This document shows positions 15,453 through 23,889 of a stretch of DNA of 53,471 bases, piece by piece; positions within the stretch are counted from its first letter, which is position 1; each line of letters opens with the position of its first letter. The notes beneath the pieces are model-generated. The model searched no databases. It was not told the DNA's origin and saw only the letters and a program-made list of their open reading frames with translations. The translations under genes were made by a program, and so were the position numbers. The stretch covers positions 1-53,471 of the forward strand of contig NZ_JAHHIU010000109.1 in assembly GCF_024539815.1 (NCBI RefSeq), read 5' to 3'. This DNA is from Streptomyces hayashii. Its GTDB lineage: Bacteria > Actinomycetota > Actinomycetes > Streptomycetales > Streptomycetaceae.

Positions 15453-16886
15453 CTACCGCTTCTCTTTGGCCGTCGCCCACTCGTGCTGGGCCGCGACGTC
15501 CCGCTTCACCTCGGCGAGCTGGACGGCGACCGCGCTGGGCGCGGTGCCGCCGCGACCGTCGCGGGAGGCCAGGGCGCCGGGGACGTTGAGGACCGAGCGC
15601 ACCTCGGGGGTGAGGCGGGCGGAGATCTTCGCGAACTGCTCGTCCGTCAGCTCGTCCAGCTCCTTGCCGTCGGCCTCGGCGACCTTGACGCACTCGCCGG
15701 CGACCTCGTGGGCGACGCGGAACGGCTCGCCCTGCTTGACCAGCCACTCGGCGATGTCGGTGGCCAGGGAGAAGCCGGCCGGGGCCAGTTCCTCCATGCG
15801 CTCGCGGTGCACCGTGAGGGTGGCGATCATGCCGGTGAAGGCCGGAAGGAGGACCTCCAGCTGGTCGCAGGAGTCGAAGACCGGCTCCTTGTCCTCCTGC
15901 AGGTCCCGGTTGTAGGCCAGGGGCAGGGCCTTGAGGGTGGCCATCAGACCGGTGAGGTTGCCGATGAGACGGCCGCTCTTGCCCCGGGCCAGCTCCGCGA
16001 TGTCCGGGTTCTTCTTCTGGGGCATGATCGACGAGCCCGTGGAGAAGGCGTCGTGCAGGGTGACGAAGGAGAACTCCTTCGTGTTCCAGATGATGATCTC
16101 CTCGGCGACCCGGGAGAGGTTCACCCCGATCATCGCGGTGATGAAGGCGAACTCGGCGACGAAGTCGCGGGACGCCGTGCCGTCGATGGAGTTGCCGACG
16201 CTGCCGTTCTCGAAGCCGAGGTCCTCGGCGACGGCCTCCGGGTCGAGGCCGAGGGAGGATCCGGCCAGCGCGCCGGAGCCGTACGGCGAGACGGCCGTGC
16301 GCTCGTCCCACTGACGCAGCCGCTCCGCGTCCCGGGACAACGCCTGCGCGTGGGCGAGGACATGGTGGGCGAAGAGGACCGGCTGGGCGTGCTGGAGATG
16401 GGTCCGGCCGGGCATGGCCACGTCGGGGTGGGCCTCCGCCAGCCCGATGAAGGCGTCCTGGAGTTCCGCGATCAGGCCGCCGATGATCCGGGCGTGGTCG
16501 CGCAGGTACATCCGGAACAGGGTGGCGACCTGGTCGTTGCGGGAACGACCGGCACGCAGCTTGCCGCCCAGGTCGGGGCCGAGACGCTCCAGAAGGCCGC
16601 GCTCCAGGGCGGTGTGGACGTCCTCGTCGGCGATCGTCCCCACGAAGGAGCCGTCGGCGACGTCCGCTTCGAGCCGGTCGAGACCGTCGAGCATCCGGGT
16701 CAGCTCGTCCTCGGTGAGCAGGCCCGCCTTGTGCAGCACGCGCGCGTGGGCGCGGGATCCGGCGATGTCGTAGGGCGCGAGCCGCCAGTCGAAGTGGACG
16801 GACGCGGACAGCTTGGCCAGGGCCTCGGCGGGACCGTCGGCGAAACGGCCGCCCCAGAGCCTTACGTCACCGCTGTTGCTGCTCAC
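15453..16886 (-). CDS. argH: Argininosuccinate lyase
   Basis: The 477-residue enzyme splits argininosuccinate into arginine and fumarate, the last step of arginine synthesis. It shows RAGRSRNDQV (111-120), the catalytic-His region MPGRTHLQHAQP (158-169), and the family signature GSSIMPQKKNPD (284-295) with the catalytic Ser in its mobile loop. The GTG at 16886 has GAGGAG upstream. It stands alone, about 6.5 kb from argCJBDR, but carries its own ARG-box-like sequence. Confidence 0.95.
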   Translation of the reverse strand: MSSNSGDVRLWGGRFADGPAEALAKLSASVHFDWRLAPYDIAGSRAHARVLHKAGLLTEDELTRMLDGLDRLEADVADGSFVGTIADEDVHTALERGLLERLGPDLGGKLRAGRSRNDQVATLFRMYLRDHARIIGGLIAELQDAFIGLAEAHPDVAMPGRTHLQHAQPVLFAHHVLAHAQALSRDAERLRQWDERTAVSPYGSGALAGSSLGLDPEAVAEDLGFENGSVGNSIDGTASRDFVAEFAFITAMIGVNLSRVAEEIIIWNTKEFSFVTLHDAFSTGSSIMPQKKNPDIAELARGKSGRLIGNLTGLMATLKALPLAYNRDLQEDKEPVFDSCDQLEVLLPAFTGMIATLTVHRERMEELAPAGFSLATDIAEWLVKQGEPFRVAHEVAGECVKVAEADGKELDELTDEQFAKISARLTPEVRSVLNVPGALASRDGRGGTAPSAVAVQLAEVKRDVAAQHEWATAKEKR

Positions 16887-16914
16887 TTGCGCTGCTCCTC
16901 ACCGCTGCACCTCA

Positions 16915-16951
16915 ACGTTATGCATGAGTATGCAGAGCTCCGCATGATTCG
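16915..16951 (-). promoter_or_regulatory. ARG-box-like operator upstream of argH
   Basis: On the minus strand the sequence reads CATGCGGAGC followed by TCTGCATACTCATGCATAAC. The TGCATA and ATGCAT half-sites resemble those upstream of argC. It is 29-65 bases before the argH start, a fitting place for ArgR repression. Confidence 0.65.
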
Positions 16952-17090
16952 TCAATCCGACCCCGTCCGTGTCGGCCTTCGAAGACTTTTCGAAGACGCC
17001 TTGAACAACTGCAACCGCTTACCCGTACTCACCCCTGAACGCTGGCGCCGCGTTGACCACACCCACTCCTGACCCAAGTGAGGCACCCGC

Positions 17091-17990
17091 ATGTCCAGGG
17101 CTCTTCCCAAGTACAACAAGCGTCGCGTGGCGATCATCGGTGGCGCCGTCGCCGTGGCTCTGACCGGTGCGGTCGTGGTGAACACCGCCCTGGCCGGGGA
17201 GTCCAAGAGCGGGGCGACCAACGCCCAGACGCTCGCCGCCGGCCCCGGCACCATCGTGTGCCCGGACGTGACGTCGAAGCTGCCGGCGATCCCGGCCTCC
17301 GCCAAGGCCGAGGTCGACCGCAACCTCGCCCTGCTCCAGACGCAGATCCAGGAAGCCAACACGCGGTTGCAGAACACCGTGGGCCAGGGCGGCCCCAACT
17401 TCGTGCAGAACGCGATCCTCGGCCCGCTGAAGGACAAGCGCGTCTCGACCGTGAACCGCATCGCGACGGCCATCGGCCGTACGGCGGCGAAGCCGACGGG
17501 TCTGGACGCACTGGCGCCCTGCGCCCTCAACGGCGGCGGCGCGGCCACGGGCAACAACGGGAACGCCGGGAACGCCGGGAACAACGGGATGAACGGCAAC
17601 GCCGGGAACAACGGCAACGCCGGCAACAACGCGAACAACGGCATGAACGGCAACGCCGGCAACAACAACGCCGGGAACGCGGGCAACGCCGGTGCGGTCG
17701 GCACGATCACGTGCCCGGACGTGGCCTCGCAGCTTCCCGCGGTCCCCGCCTCCGCCAAGGCCGAGGTCGACCGCAACCTCGCCCTGCTCCAGACGCAGAT
17801 CCAGGAAGCCAACACCCGCCTGAAGAACACGGTCGGCCAGGGCGGCCCCAACTTCGTGCAGAACGCGATCCTCGGCCCGCTGCAGGGCAAGCGCGAGTCC
17901 ACCATCGACCGCATCGCCATCTCGATCGGCCGCAAGGGGACCAAGCCGCAGGGACTGAACGTCCTCGCCGCCTGCACGCTGAACAAGTGA
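17091..17990 (+). CDS. Secreted protein with duplicated Cys-flanked domain and Asn/Gly-rich linker
   Basis: The 299-residue protein begins with a basic stretch and a hydrophobic segment (about 12-35), giving a signal peptide. A domain of about 90 residues occurs twice (about 57-146 and 208-298) with high identity, including the invariant run SAKAEVDRNLALLQTQIQEA. Each copy begins with a CPDV Cys and ends with a second Cys (57/144 and 208/295), so a disulfide per copy is likely. The copies are joined by a linker of about 55 residues of Asn, Gly and Ala. I do not recognise the family. A strong hairpin follows the stop. Confidence 0.8.
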   Translation: MSRALPKYNKRRVAIIGGAVAVALTGAVVVNTALAGESKSGATNAQTLAAGPGTIVCPDVTSKLPAIPASAKAEVDRNLALLQTQIQEANTRLQNTVGQGGPNFVQNAILGPLKDKRVSTVNRIATAIGRTAAKPTGLDALAPCALNGGGAATGNNGNAGNAGNNGMNGNAGNNGNAGNNANNGMNGNAGNNNAGNAGNAGAVGTITCPDVASQLPAVPASAKAEVDRNLALLQTQIQEANTRLKNTVGQGGPNFVQNAILGPLQGKRESTIDRIAISIGRKGTKPQGLNVLAACTLNK

Positions 17991-18002
17991 CGTGACAGGC
18001 GC

Positions 18003-18041
18003 GGTGGCCGCCCCGATGAGACGCCGGCCGGGGCGGCCACC
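18003..18041 (+). terminator. Strong hairpin terminator after the duplicated-domain protein
   Basis: GGTGGCCGCCCCG (18003-18015) pairs perfectly with CGGGGCGGCCACC (18029-18041), a 13-bp stem 13 bases after the stop codon. Confidence 0.8.
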
Positions 18042-18152
18042 TGCGTTCCGCGCACACGGACGCGCAGGGAGGCAAGCGGCCGCGTCCGGCCGCACCCGTC
18101 CGACGACGGGCAAGGGTCCCGTGCCCTCCCAGGCGTGAGTCCCGTAATCTCC

Positions 18153-18182
18153 TTAGACACGCAAAAGGCTTTCCCGGATAAT
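18153..18182 (+). promoter_or_regulatory. Promoter of the PPOX-fold gene
   Basis: TTAGAC (18153-18158) and GATAAT (18177-18182) are spaced by 18 bases, close to the vegetative consensus. The -10 ends 8 bases before the ATG, and no Shine-Dalgarno sequence is present, so the transcript is probably leaderless. Confidence 0.6.
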
Positions 18183-18190
18183 CATTAGAC

Positions 18191-18772
18191 ATGGGAAAGA
18201 CCTATGAGCGCATAGACGGCAGGCTCCGGACGTTCATCGAGGAGCAACCCCTCTTCTTCGCCGCGACCGCGCCCCTGGCGGGCGACGGCACGGTCAACCT
18301 CTCCCCCAAAGGACTCAAGGGTTCGTTCGCGGTGCTCGACGAGCACACCGTGGCCTACCTCGACTTCGCCGGGTCCACCGCGGAGACCGTGGCGCACCTG
18401 CGCGAGAACGGCCGGATCACCCTGATGTGGTGCGCCTTCCAAGGGCCGCCGAACATCGTGCGCGTGCACGGCCGGGGTGAGCCGGTCTTCCGGGACGACC
18501 CCCGCTTCCGGGATCTCCTCGCCTGCTTCCCCGACATCGATCCGGCCCTGCACGGGCTGCGCGCGATCATCGTCGTGCACGCCGAACTCGTCCGGGACAG
18601 CTGCGGGTACGCGGTGCCCTTCATGACGTACGACGAGGACCGTGATCTGCACGGCAAGCGGTTCGCGCGGGAGGACGACGACTCGCTCAGCGCGTACTTC
18701 GCGAAGAAGGAGCACATCGCCACGAGCATGGACGGACTGCCGGGGCTGCCCCTGCCGCTGCGCCCGATCTGA
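18191..18772 (+). CDS. Pyridoxamine 5'-phosphate oxidase-fold family protein
   Basis: The 193-residue protein has the split-barrel flavin/F420-binding fold: an N-terminal helix (IDGRLRTFIEEQPLFFAATA), NLSPKGLKGSFAVLDEHTVAYLDFAG with the ligand-binding strands, and HLRENGRITLMWCAFQGPPNIVRVHG. Streptomyces members are annotated as PPOX family, and their substrates are mostly unknown. The fold binds FMN, F420 or heme in relatives, so a redox role near the flavin genes downstream is possible but unproven. Confidence 0.85.
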   Translation: MGKTYERIDGRLRTFIEEQPLFFAATAPLAGDGTVNLSPKGLKGSFAVLDEHTVAYLDFAGSTAETVAHLRENGRITLMWCAFQGPPNIVRVHGRGEPVFRDDPRFRDLLACFPDIDPALHGLRAIIVVHAELVRDSCGYAVPFMTYDEDRDLHGKRFAREDDDSLSAYFAKKEHIATSMDGLPGLPLPLRPI

Positions 18773-18917
18773 GGCGCACGAGCAGCTCGATCCGCTCGAT
18801 CCGCTGGGACCGGTGGGACCTGAACGGCCGGTGGGGACTGGTCCCGGGGAGGCCGCGGCCGCACGGACGGCCCATTCCGGCCTGCCGGCGCCGTCGCCTC
18901 CCTCTAGCGTCTGGATC

Positions 18918-19625
18918 ATGCGCCCCCGTGTCGTCGCCGCCACCGTCGTCTGTGCGTCCTTCCTGCTGCTCGGCGCGGCTCCGGGCGACGGCGCCCACCA
19001 GCCGCTGCCCGCCCGGATGGCGGACACCGGCGGTGGCACGCAGCTGATCACGGCCGTGGCCCCGGAGGCCGGTGCGACGGCGGGCACGCTCACCTGGTGG
19101 GACCTGCGAGACGGACGGTGGGCGCCGGCCGGTTCGACGCCCGCCCGGTTCGGCGCGAACGGCCTGGTCGAGGGCGCCTCGCGGCGGCAGGGCACGAACA
19201 CCACGCCCACCGGCCTGTACGGCCTGCCGTTCGCCTTCGGCATCCGGGCGGCGCCGCGCGGGACCTCGTACCCGTACCGTCCGGTGCGTCAGGACTCCTG
19301 GTGGTGTCAGGACAACGCCTCCCGTGCCTACAACCGGTGGACCGAGCCGCGACCGACCGACTGCCGTGCCACGGAGTCCGAGCATCTGGTGACCTACCGC
19401 ACGCAGTACGCCCACGCGCTGGTCATCGGCTTCAACTACGGCAAGCCCGTGCGCGGCCGGGGGGCGGGGATCTTCCTGCATGTCAACGGGCGTGGCGCGA
19501 CGGCGGGTTGTGTGTCGGTGCCGGTGCGGGCGATGCGGCGGATGCTGGCCTGGGCCCGGCCGGACGAGAGCCCCCACATCGCGATCGGCACATCTGCCGG
19601 GCCGACGGCGATCGACCGGTACTGA
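18918..19625 (+). CDS. Exported L,D-transpeptidase-like protein (YkuD catalytic motif)
   Basis: The 235-residue protein starts with a signal peptide (MRPRVVAATVVCASFLLLGA). Near the C-terminus IFLHVNGRGATAGCVSVP matches the HX(14-15)-(S/T)-(H)-G-C-(I/V)-S/R type catalytic signature, with the nucleophilic Cys. Such enzymes make or remodel 3-3 peptidoglycan crosslinks; some relatives without the full set of residues have other roles. The start at 18918 follows the PPOX gene by 145 bases and gives a proper signal peptide; the open frame further upstream lacks one. Confidence 0.78.
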   Translation: MRPRVVAATVVCASFLLLGAAPGDGAHQPLPARMADTGGGTQLITAVAPEAGATAGTLTWWDLRDGRWAPAGSTPARFGANGLVEGASRRQGTNTTPTGLYGLPFAFGIRAAPRGTSYPYRPVRQDSWWCQDNASRAYNRWTEPRPTDCRATESEHLVTYRTQYAHALVIGFNYGKPVRGRGAGIFLHVNGRGATAGCVSVPVRAMRRMLAWARPDESPHIAIGTSAGPTAIDRY

Positions 19626-19788
19626 GCCCCCGCGCCCGGAGCGGTGCGGGCGTCGAGAGACGGCCCCAGCATGGGTTACCGGCGGTCGCACCGTTCCCGC
19701 GACGTTCTCGACGTCTCGGAGCGCCGCTGAACACTCCGCGCCCACGGCCCGTATCTGAGGGCCAAGGGTCCGTACCCACGGAGGAACA

Positions 19789-21171
19789 GTGACCACGACG
19801 ATCGCCGGCGGCCGTGCCGCCCGCCGCCAGACGATGCGCCGCATCCGTCCGCGCCGCTCCCCGGCCGTTCCGCTGCTGCTCGCCGTCTGGGCGGGCGCGG
19901 CGGGTGTGCTGTGGTTGTGGTGGCACAACACGCCGAACATCGCGGACGACAACAGCAGGATCCTCAACGCGGGACGGATCACCGGGCTGCTCGCCGGGTA
20001 CCTGATGGCGCTCGTCGTGCTGCAGATGGCGCGGGTGCCCGCGCTGGAGCGGCGGGTGGGCTCGGACCGGGTGGCCCGCTGGCACGCGATGAGCGGCCGG
20101 TACACGCTGTGTCTGGTCTTCGCGCACGTCTTCCTCATCATGTGGGGATACGCGCTGCAGGCCGGCAAGTCGCTGGGGGACATCGTCCAGCAGACGATCG
20201 ACTCCGTGGAGCAGCTGCCCGACATGGGCAAGGCGGCCATCGGCACGGGTCTGTTCCTGCTGATCGGGCTGGTGTCGATCGCGCCGGTGCGCAAGCGGAT
20301 GCCGTACGACACCTGGTACCACATCCACCTGATGACGTACGGGGCCGTGTTCCTGACGTTCTGGCACCAGATCACCACCGGCAACGACTTCGCCGTCGAG
20401 CCGACCGCGAAGACCGCCTGGTACGCGCTGTACGGATCGGTCACCGCGCTGGTCGTCTGGTACCGCATCATCACGCCGCTCCGGCTGAACCTGCGCCACC
20501 GGATGTACGTCGAGGCCGTCATCGAGGAGACGCCGGGCATCGTGTCCGTGCTGATCGGCGGGCGCAAGCTGCACCGGATGGGCGCGGAGGCCGGACACTT
20601 CTTCCGCTGGCGGTTCATGGCGCCGGGGATGCGCCTGAGCTCCCACCCGTACTCGCTGTCGGCGGCCCCCCGCCCGGACCTGCTGCGGATCACGGTCAAG
20701 GCGATCGGCGACCACAGCGCCGCACTGCGCGAGCTGCAGCCCGGCACGAAGGTGTGGGCCGAGGGACCGTACGGCGCGATGACGGCGTCCCGGCGCAGCC
20801 AGGGCAAGGTGCTGCTGGTGGCGGGCGGGGTCGGCATCACGCCGATGCGGGCGCTGTTCGAGACGCTGCCGGGCGCGGCCGGTGACATCACCCTGCTCTA
20901 CCGGGCCAACAGCACGCAGGACCTGGCCCTGTGGGACGAGCTGGCGAAGATCGCCGACGAGCGCGGGGCGCGCTTGATGTACGCCGTCAACAGCCCCGAC
21001 GGGGAGCGCCCCGACATCTCGGCGGAGTCCCTCCAGCGCAAGATCCCCGACATCGACAGCCACGACGTCTTCATGTGCGGGCCGAACGGGTTCGCCCAGG
21101 GTGTGTACGAGGCACTGCGCGGCGCCGGGGTTCCCGCCCGCCGCATCCACCACGAGTCGTTCGAGATGTGA
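19789..21171 (+). CDS. Ferric-reductase-like transmembrane flavoprotein (ferredoxin:NADP+ reductase-type C-terminus)
   Basis: The 460-residue protein has about six membrane helices in residues 25-240, with histidines in the membrane part (RWHAMSGRYTLCLVFAHVFLI, WYHIHLMTYG, FWHQITTG) suitable for heme. The cytoplasmic part binds FAD (HPYSLSAAPRPDLLRITVKAIGDHS) and NAD(P)H (LLVAGGVGITPMRAL; MCGPNGFAQGVYEAL near the end). It would pass electrons from NAD(P)H across the membrane. GGAGGAACA lies just before the GTG start. The downstream triple FMN-binding protein is the likely extracellular acceptor. Confidence 0.9.
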   Translation: MTTTIAGGRAARRQTMRRIRPRRSPAVPLLLAVWAGAAGVLWLWWHNTPNIADDNSRILNAGRITGLLAGYLMALVVLQMARVPALERRVGSDRVARWHAMSGRYTLCLVFAHVFLIMWGYALQAGKSLGDIVQQTIDSVEQLPDMGKAAIGTGLFLLIGLVSIAPVRKRMPYDTWYHIHLMTYGAVFLTFWHQITTGNDFAVEPTAKTAWYALYGSVTALVVWYRIITPLRLNLRHRMYVEAVIEETPGIVSVLIGGRKLHRMGAEAGHFFRWRFMAPGMRLSSHPYSLSAAPRPDLLRITVKAIGDHSAALRELQPGTKVWAEGPYGAMTASRRSQGKVLLVAGGVGITPMRALFETLPGAAGDITLLYRANSTQDLALWDELAKIADERGARLMYAVNSPDGERPDISAESLQRKIPDIDSHDVFMCGPNGFAQGVYEALRGAGVPARRIHHESFEM

Positions 21172-21227
21172 GCGACCCGTACGCACGGGAACCTCGCCAC
21201 CAACGGAAACCAGGAGCTCAGGAAGCG

Positions 21228-22325
21228 ATGAGGAAGAGCCACCCTCTTCGGCGGGTCGTGCTGGCCACTGCCGCCACCGTGTCAGGGATCGTGCTGCTGC
21301 TGTCGCTGAAGCCGTCGTCCGACCCCGGTTCCGCGCAGGCCGCGGGCTCGGGCACGGGCGGGGCCGCGGCGGCGCAGGAAGCGGCGCAGGGCGGGGCCGG
21401 CGCGCCGGTCACCGGCACGATGACCGGTGACGCCGTCCAGACGCAGTACGGGGCCGTGCAGGTCCGGATCACCGTGGTCGCGAACAAGATCATGAAGGCC
21501 GAGGCCGTCCAGGCTCCCAAGGGCGGCACCAGCGACCAGAAGACCGCGCTGGCCGTGCCCAAGCTCAACGCCCAAGTCGTCGCCAAGCAGAGCCCGGACA
21601 TCGACACGGTCTCGGGTGCCACGTACACCAGCGAGGGCTACAAGAAGTCGCTGCAGTCGGCGATCGACAAGGCGAACGCGAGTGCCGGGTCCGGGTCCTC
21701 CCAGGGCTCCGGGAGCGCGCAGGCGGCCGGCGCCTTCACCGGGAGCGCGGTCCAGACGCAGTACGGGACCGTGCAGGTCCGGATCACCGTGGCCGGCGGG
21801 AAGATCACCAAGGCCGAGGCGGTCCAGGCCCCCAAGGGCGGCACCAGCGACCAGAAGACGGCGCTTTCCGTGCCGAAGCTGAACCAGGAGGCCGTCGCCA
21901 AGGGCAGCGCCGACATCGACTCCGTCTCCGGCGCGACCTACACCAGCGAGGGCTACAAGAAGTCGCTGCAGTCGGCGCTGGACCAGGCGAAGGCGAAGGG
22001 CGGCTCGGCGTCGGGCTCCGGGAGTGCGGGTTCCTCCTCGGGGGCCGCACAGGCCAAGACCGTCACCGGCGCCGTCCAGCAGACGCAGTACGGACCCGTC
22101 CAGGTCCGGATCACCGTGGCCGGCGGGAAGATCACCAAGGCCGACGCGGTCCAGGCCCCCAAGGGCGGCACCAGCGACCAGAAGACGGCGCTTTCCGTGC
22201 CGAAGCTGAACCAGGAGGCCGTCGCCAAGGGCAGCGCCGACATCGACTCCGTCTCCGGCGCGACCTACACCAGCGAGGGCTACAAGAAGTCGCTGCAGTC
22301 GGCGCTGGACCAGGCCGGTGGCTGA
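21228..22325 (+). CDS. Exported protein with three tandem FMN-binding domains
   Basis: The 365-residue protein has an N-terminal membrane/signal segment (about 9-26) and a Gly/Ala/Ser-rich spacer. Three FMN_bind domains follow (about 61-147, 168-254 and 278-362). Each ends with SGATYTSEGYKKSLQSA, holding the flavinylation motif in which the Thr (132, 237 and 346) is covalently linked to FMN. Domains are separated by flexible Gly/Ser/Ala linkers. Usual Streptomyces members carry one such domain. The gene sits between the membrane reductase and apbE, so the protein is probably an extracytoplasmic wire carrying three flavins. The final acceptor is unknown. Confidence 0.9.
   Translation: MRKSHPLRRVVLATAATVSGIVLLLSLKPSSDPGSAQAAGSGTGGAAAAQEAAQGGAGAPVTGTMTGDAVQTQYGAVQVRITVVANKIMKAEAVQAPKGGTSDQKTALAVPKLNAQVVAKQSPDIDTVSGATYTSEGYKKSLQSAIDKANASAGSGSSQGSGSAQAAGAFTGSAVQTQYGTVQVRITVAGGKITKAEAVQAPKGGTSDQKTALSVPKLNQEAVAKGSADIDSVSGATYTSEGYKKSLQSALDQAKAKGGSASGSGSAGSSSGAAQAKTVTGAVQQTQYGPVQVRITVAGGKITKADAVQAPKGGTSDQKTALSVPKLNQEAVAKGSADIDSVSGATYTSEGYKKSLQSALDQAGG
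21819..22315 (+). repeat. 170-base perfect direct repeat inside the FMN-binding gene
   Basis: Bases 21819-21988 are identical to 22146-22315 (offset 327 bases, 109 codons). They encode most of domains 2 and 3. Domain 1 is similar but diverged. Identity at synonymous positions shows a recent duplication or ongoing conversion. Confidence 0.9.
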
Positions 22326-23118
22326 CACAGTGGCCGAGCCGGCGCCGGCCCCCGCCGTGGTGCGGCATGCCGAAGAGGTCATGGGAACCGTCTTCTCCTT
22401 CGACGTCCGCGGCGGCGGGGCCGAGGCGGTGCGGGCGGCGCTGGACGAGGCGATCGCCTCGCTGCACCGGGTGAACGAGGTGTTCACCACCTACCGCGAG
22501 GACAGCCAGGTGTCGCGGCTTGCGCGCGGTGAGCTGACCGTCGAGGAGTGCGATCCCGAGGTCGCCGAGGTGCTGGCGCTGGGCGAGGAGGCGGAGCGGG
22601 TCAGCCAGGGCTGGTTCAGCATGCGCTACCAGGGCCGGCTGGACCCGACCGGCGTCGTCAAGGGCTGGGCGGCCGAGCGCGCGGCCCGGCTGATCGCGGC
22701 GGCCGGCGTGAGCGGGGTCAGCGTCAACGGCGGCGGGGACGTGCAGCTGCTGGGCGTCCCCGGGCCCGAACGGCCCTGGCGGGTCGGGGTGTCGGATCCG
22801 CTGCGGCCGGGCGGCCTCGCGGCCGTGGTCTCGGCGGCGGGTGCGGACGAGCTGGCGGTCGCCACGTCGGGCACGACGGAGCGGGGCGCGCACATCGTGG
22901 ATCCCCGCACGGGTCGCTCCGCGGTGACGGACCTGGTGGCCGTGACGGTGGTCGCGCCCCGACTGACCTGGGCGGACTGCTGGGCCACGGCGGCGTTCGC
23001 GATGGGCTCGCGGGAGGCGCTCGCGTGGCTGGAGGCGCTCCCGGACGTCGAGGCACTCCTGATCACGGCGGGCGACGAGGTGCGCTGCACGGGCGGCCTG
23101 GCCCGGCGCCTGGGCTGA
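22318..23118 (+). CDS. apbE: FAD:protein FMN transferase
   Basis: The 266-residue ApbE-family enzyme transfers FMN from FAD onto Thr residues of target proteins. Seen are the start block VMGTVFSFDVRG, the DPTGVVKGWAAERAARLI segment, the nucleotide-binding VNGGGDVQLLG, and ATSGTTERGAHIVDPRTGR with its metal-binding neighbourhood. The GTG start overlaps the end of the FMN-binding gene by 8 bases, so the modifying enzyme is coupled to its substrate. No lipoprotein signal is visible, so it is either cytoplasmic or exported by other means; actinobacterial members vary. Confidence 0.92.
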   Translation: MADTVAEPAPAPAVVRHAEEVMGTVFSFDVRGGGAEAVRAALDEAIASLHRVNEVFTTYREDSQVSRLARGELTVEECDPEVAEVLALGEEAERVSQGWFSMRYQGRLDPTGVVKGWAAERAARLIAAAGVSGVSVNGGGDVQLLGVPGPERPWRVGVSDPLRPGGLAAVVSAAGADELAVATSGTTERGAHIVDPRTGRSAVTDLVAVTVVAPRLTWADCWATAAFAMGSREALAWLEALPDVEALLITAGDEVRCTGGLARRLG

Positions 23119-23184
23119 GCCCCCGCGACCACGGCAGCCGGCCCGCCAGCACCACGAACCGGGACCCGCATCACCCACCCGCGG

Positions 23185-23206
23185 GGGCGCGGGGAAGTGC
23201 GCGACG
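23185..23206 (-). repeat. Interspersed intergenic repeat, copy 2 (inverted)
   Basis: On the minus strand this matches the 22-base core of the repeat at 11763-11784 and 40295-40316 with two differences. It lies in the 218-base gap between convergent apbE and argR, which otherwise shows no gene. Confidence 0.65.
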
Positions 23207-23336
23207 AGGCCCGGACCAGGCGCGCTCCGCGGTCGCCGGCCGACGCGCACGGCTCCGCCGGCGGCGGCCCGCCGCGAGAGAGCGCCCCGCATGGCGCACC
23301 CCCGCACCGATCACCGTCACGGCCGCCGCAACGGCG

Positions 23337-23882
23337 CTAGTGACCGTTCTGGGCCAGCCGCAGCAGGTGGTCCGCCAGCGCCTGGCCGCCCGTGGGCTCC
23401 CGGCTGATCAGCAGCAGCGTGTCGTCGCCCGCGATGGTGCCGAGGATGTCGTGCAGCTCGGCCTGATCGATCGCCGAGGCGAGGAACTGGGCGGCCCCCG
23501 GCGGGGTCCGCAGGACCACGAGGTTGGCGGAAGCCTCCGCGGAGATCAGCAGCTCCTGCGACAGCCGCCGCATGCGCTCCTCCTTCGCGGACTCCCCCAG
23601 CGGCGCCCGGGGGGTCCGGAAACCCCCCTCGCTGGGCACCGCGTAGATGAGGTCGCCGTCGTTGTTGCGGATCTTGACCGCGTTCAGCTCGTCCAGATCC
23701 CGCGACAGCGTCGCCTGCGTGACGCTCAGCCCGTCGTCGGCCAGCAGTTTCGCCAGCTGGCTCTGCGAGCGCACCGGCTGCCGGTTGAGGATGTCCACGA
23801 TCCGGCGGTGACGCGCGGTGCGGGTCTGCGGCACGGCGGCCCCGCCCGCACCGGCCTGCTCATGGTCCTGCGCCTGGCTCAT
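23337..23882 (-). CDS. argR: Arginine repressor
   Basis: The 181-residue ArgR has the N-terminal winged helix (HRRIVDILNRQPVRSQSQL ... VTQATLSRDLDEL, with the DNA-contacting Ser-Arg) and a C-terminal hexamerisation/arginine-binding core (GTIAGDDTLLLI). With arginine bound, it represses the arg genes. It is the last gene of argC-J-B-D-R, 7 bases after argD, so it sits under its own target promoter. The ARG-box-like sequences before argC and argH are its probable sites. Confidence 0.95.
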   Translation of the reverse strand: MSQAQDHEQAGAGGAAVPQTRTARHRRIVDILNRQPVRSQSQLAKLLADDGLSVTQATLSRDLDELNAVKIRNNDGDLIYAVPSEGGFRTPRAPLGESAKEERMRRLSQELLISAEASANLVVLRTPPGAAQFLASAIDQAELHDILGTIAGDDTLLLISREPTGGQALADHLLRLAQNGH

Positions 23883-23889
23883 CGTCGTC

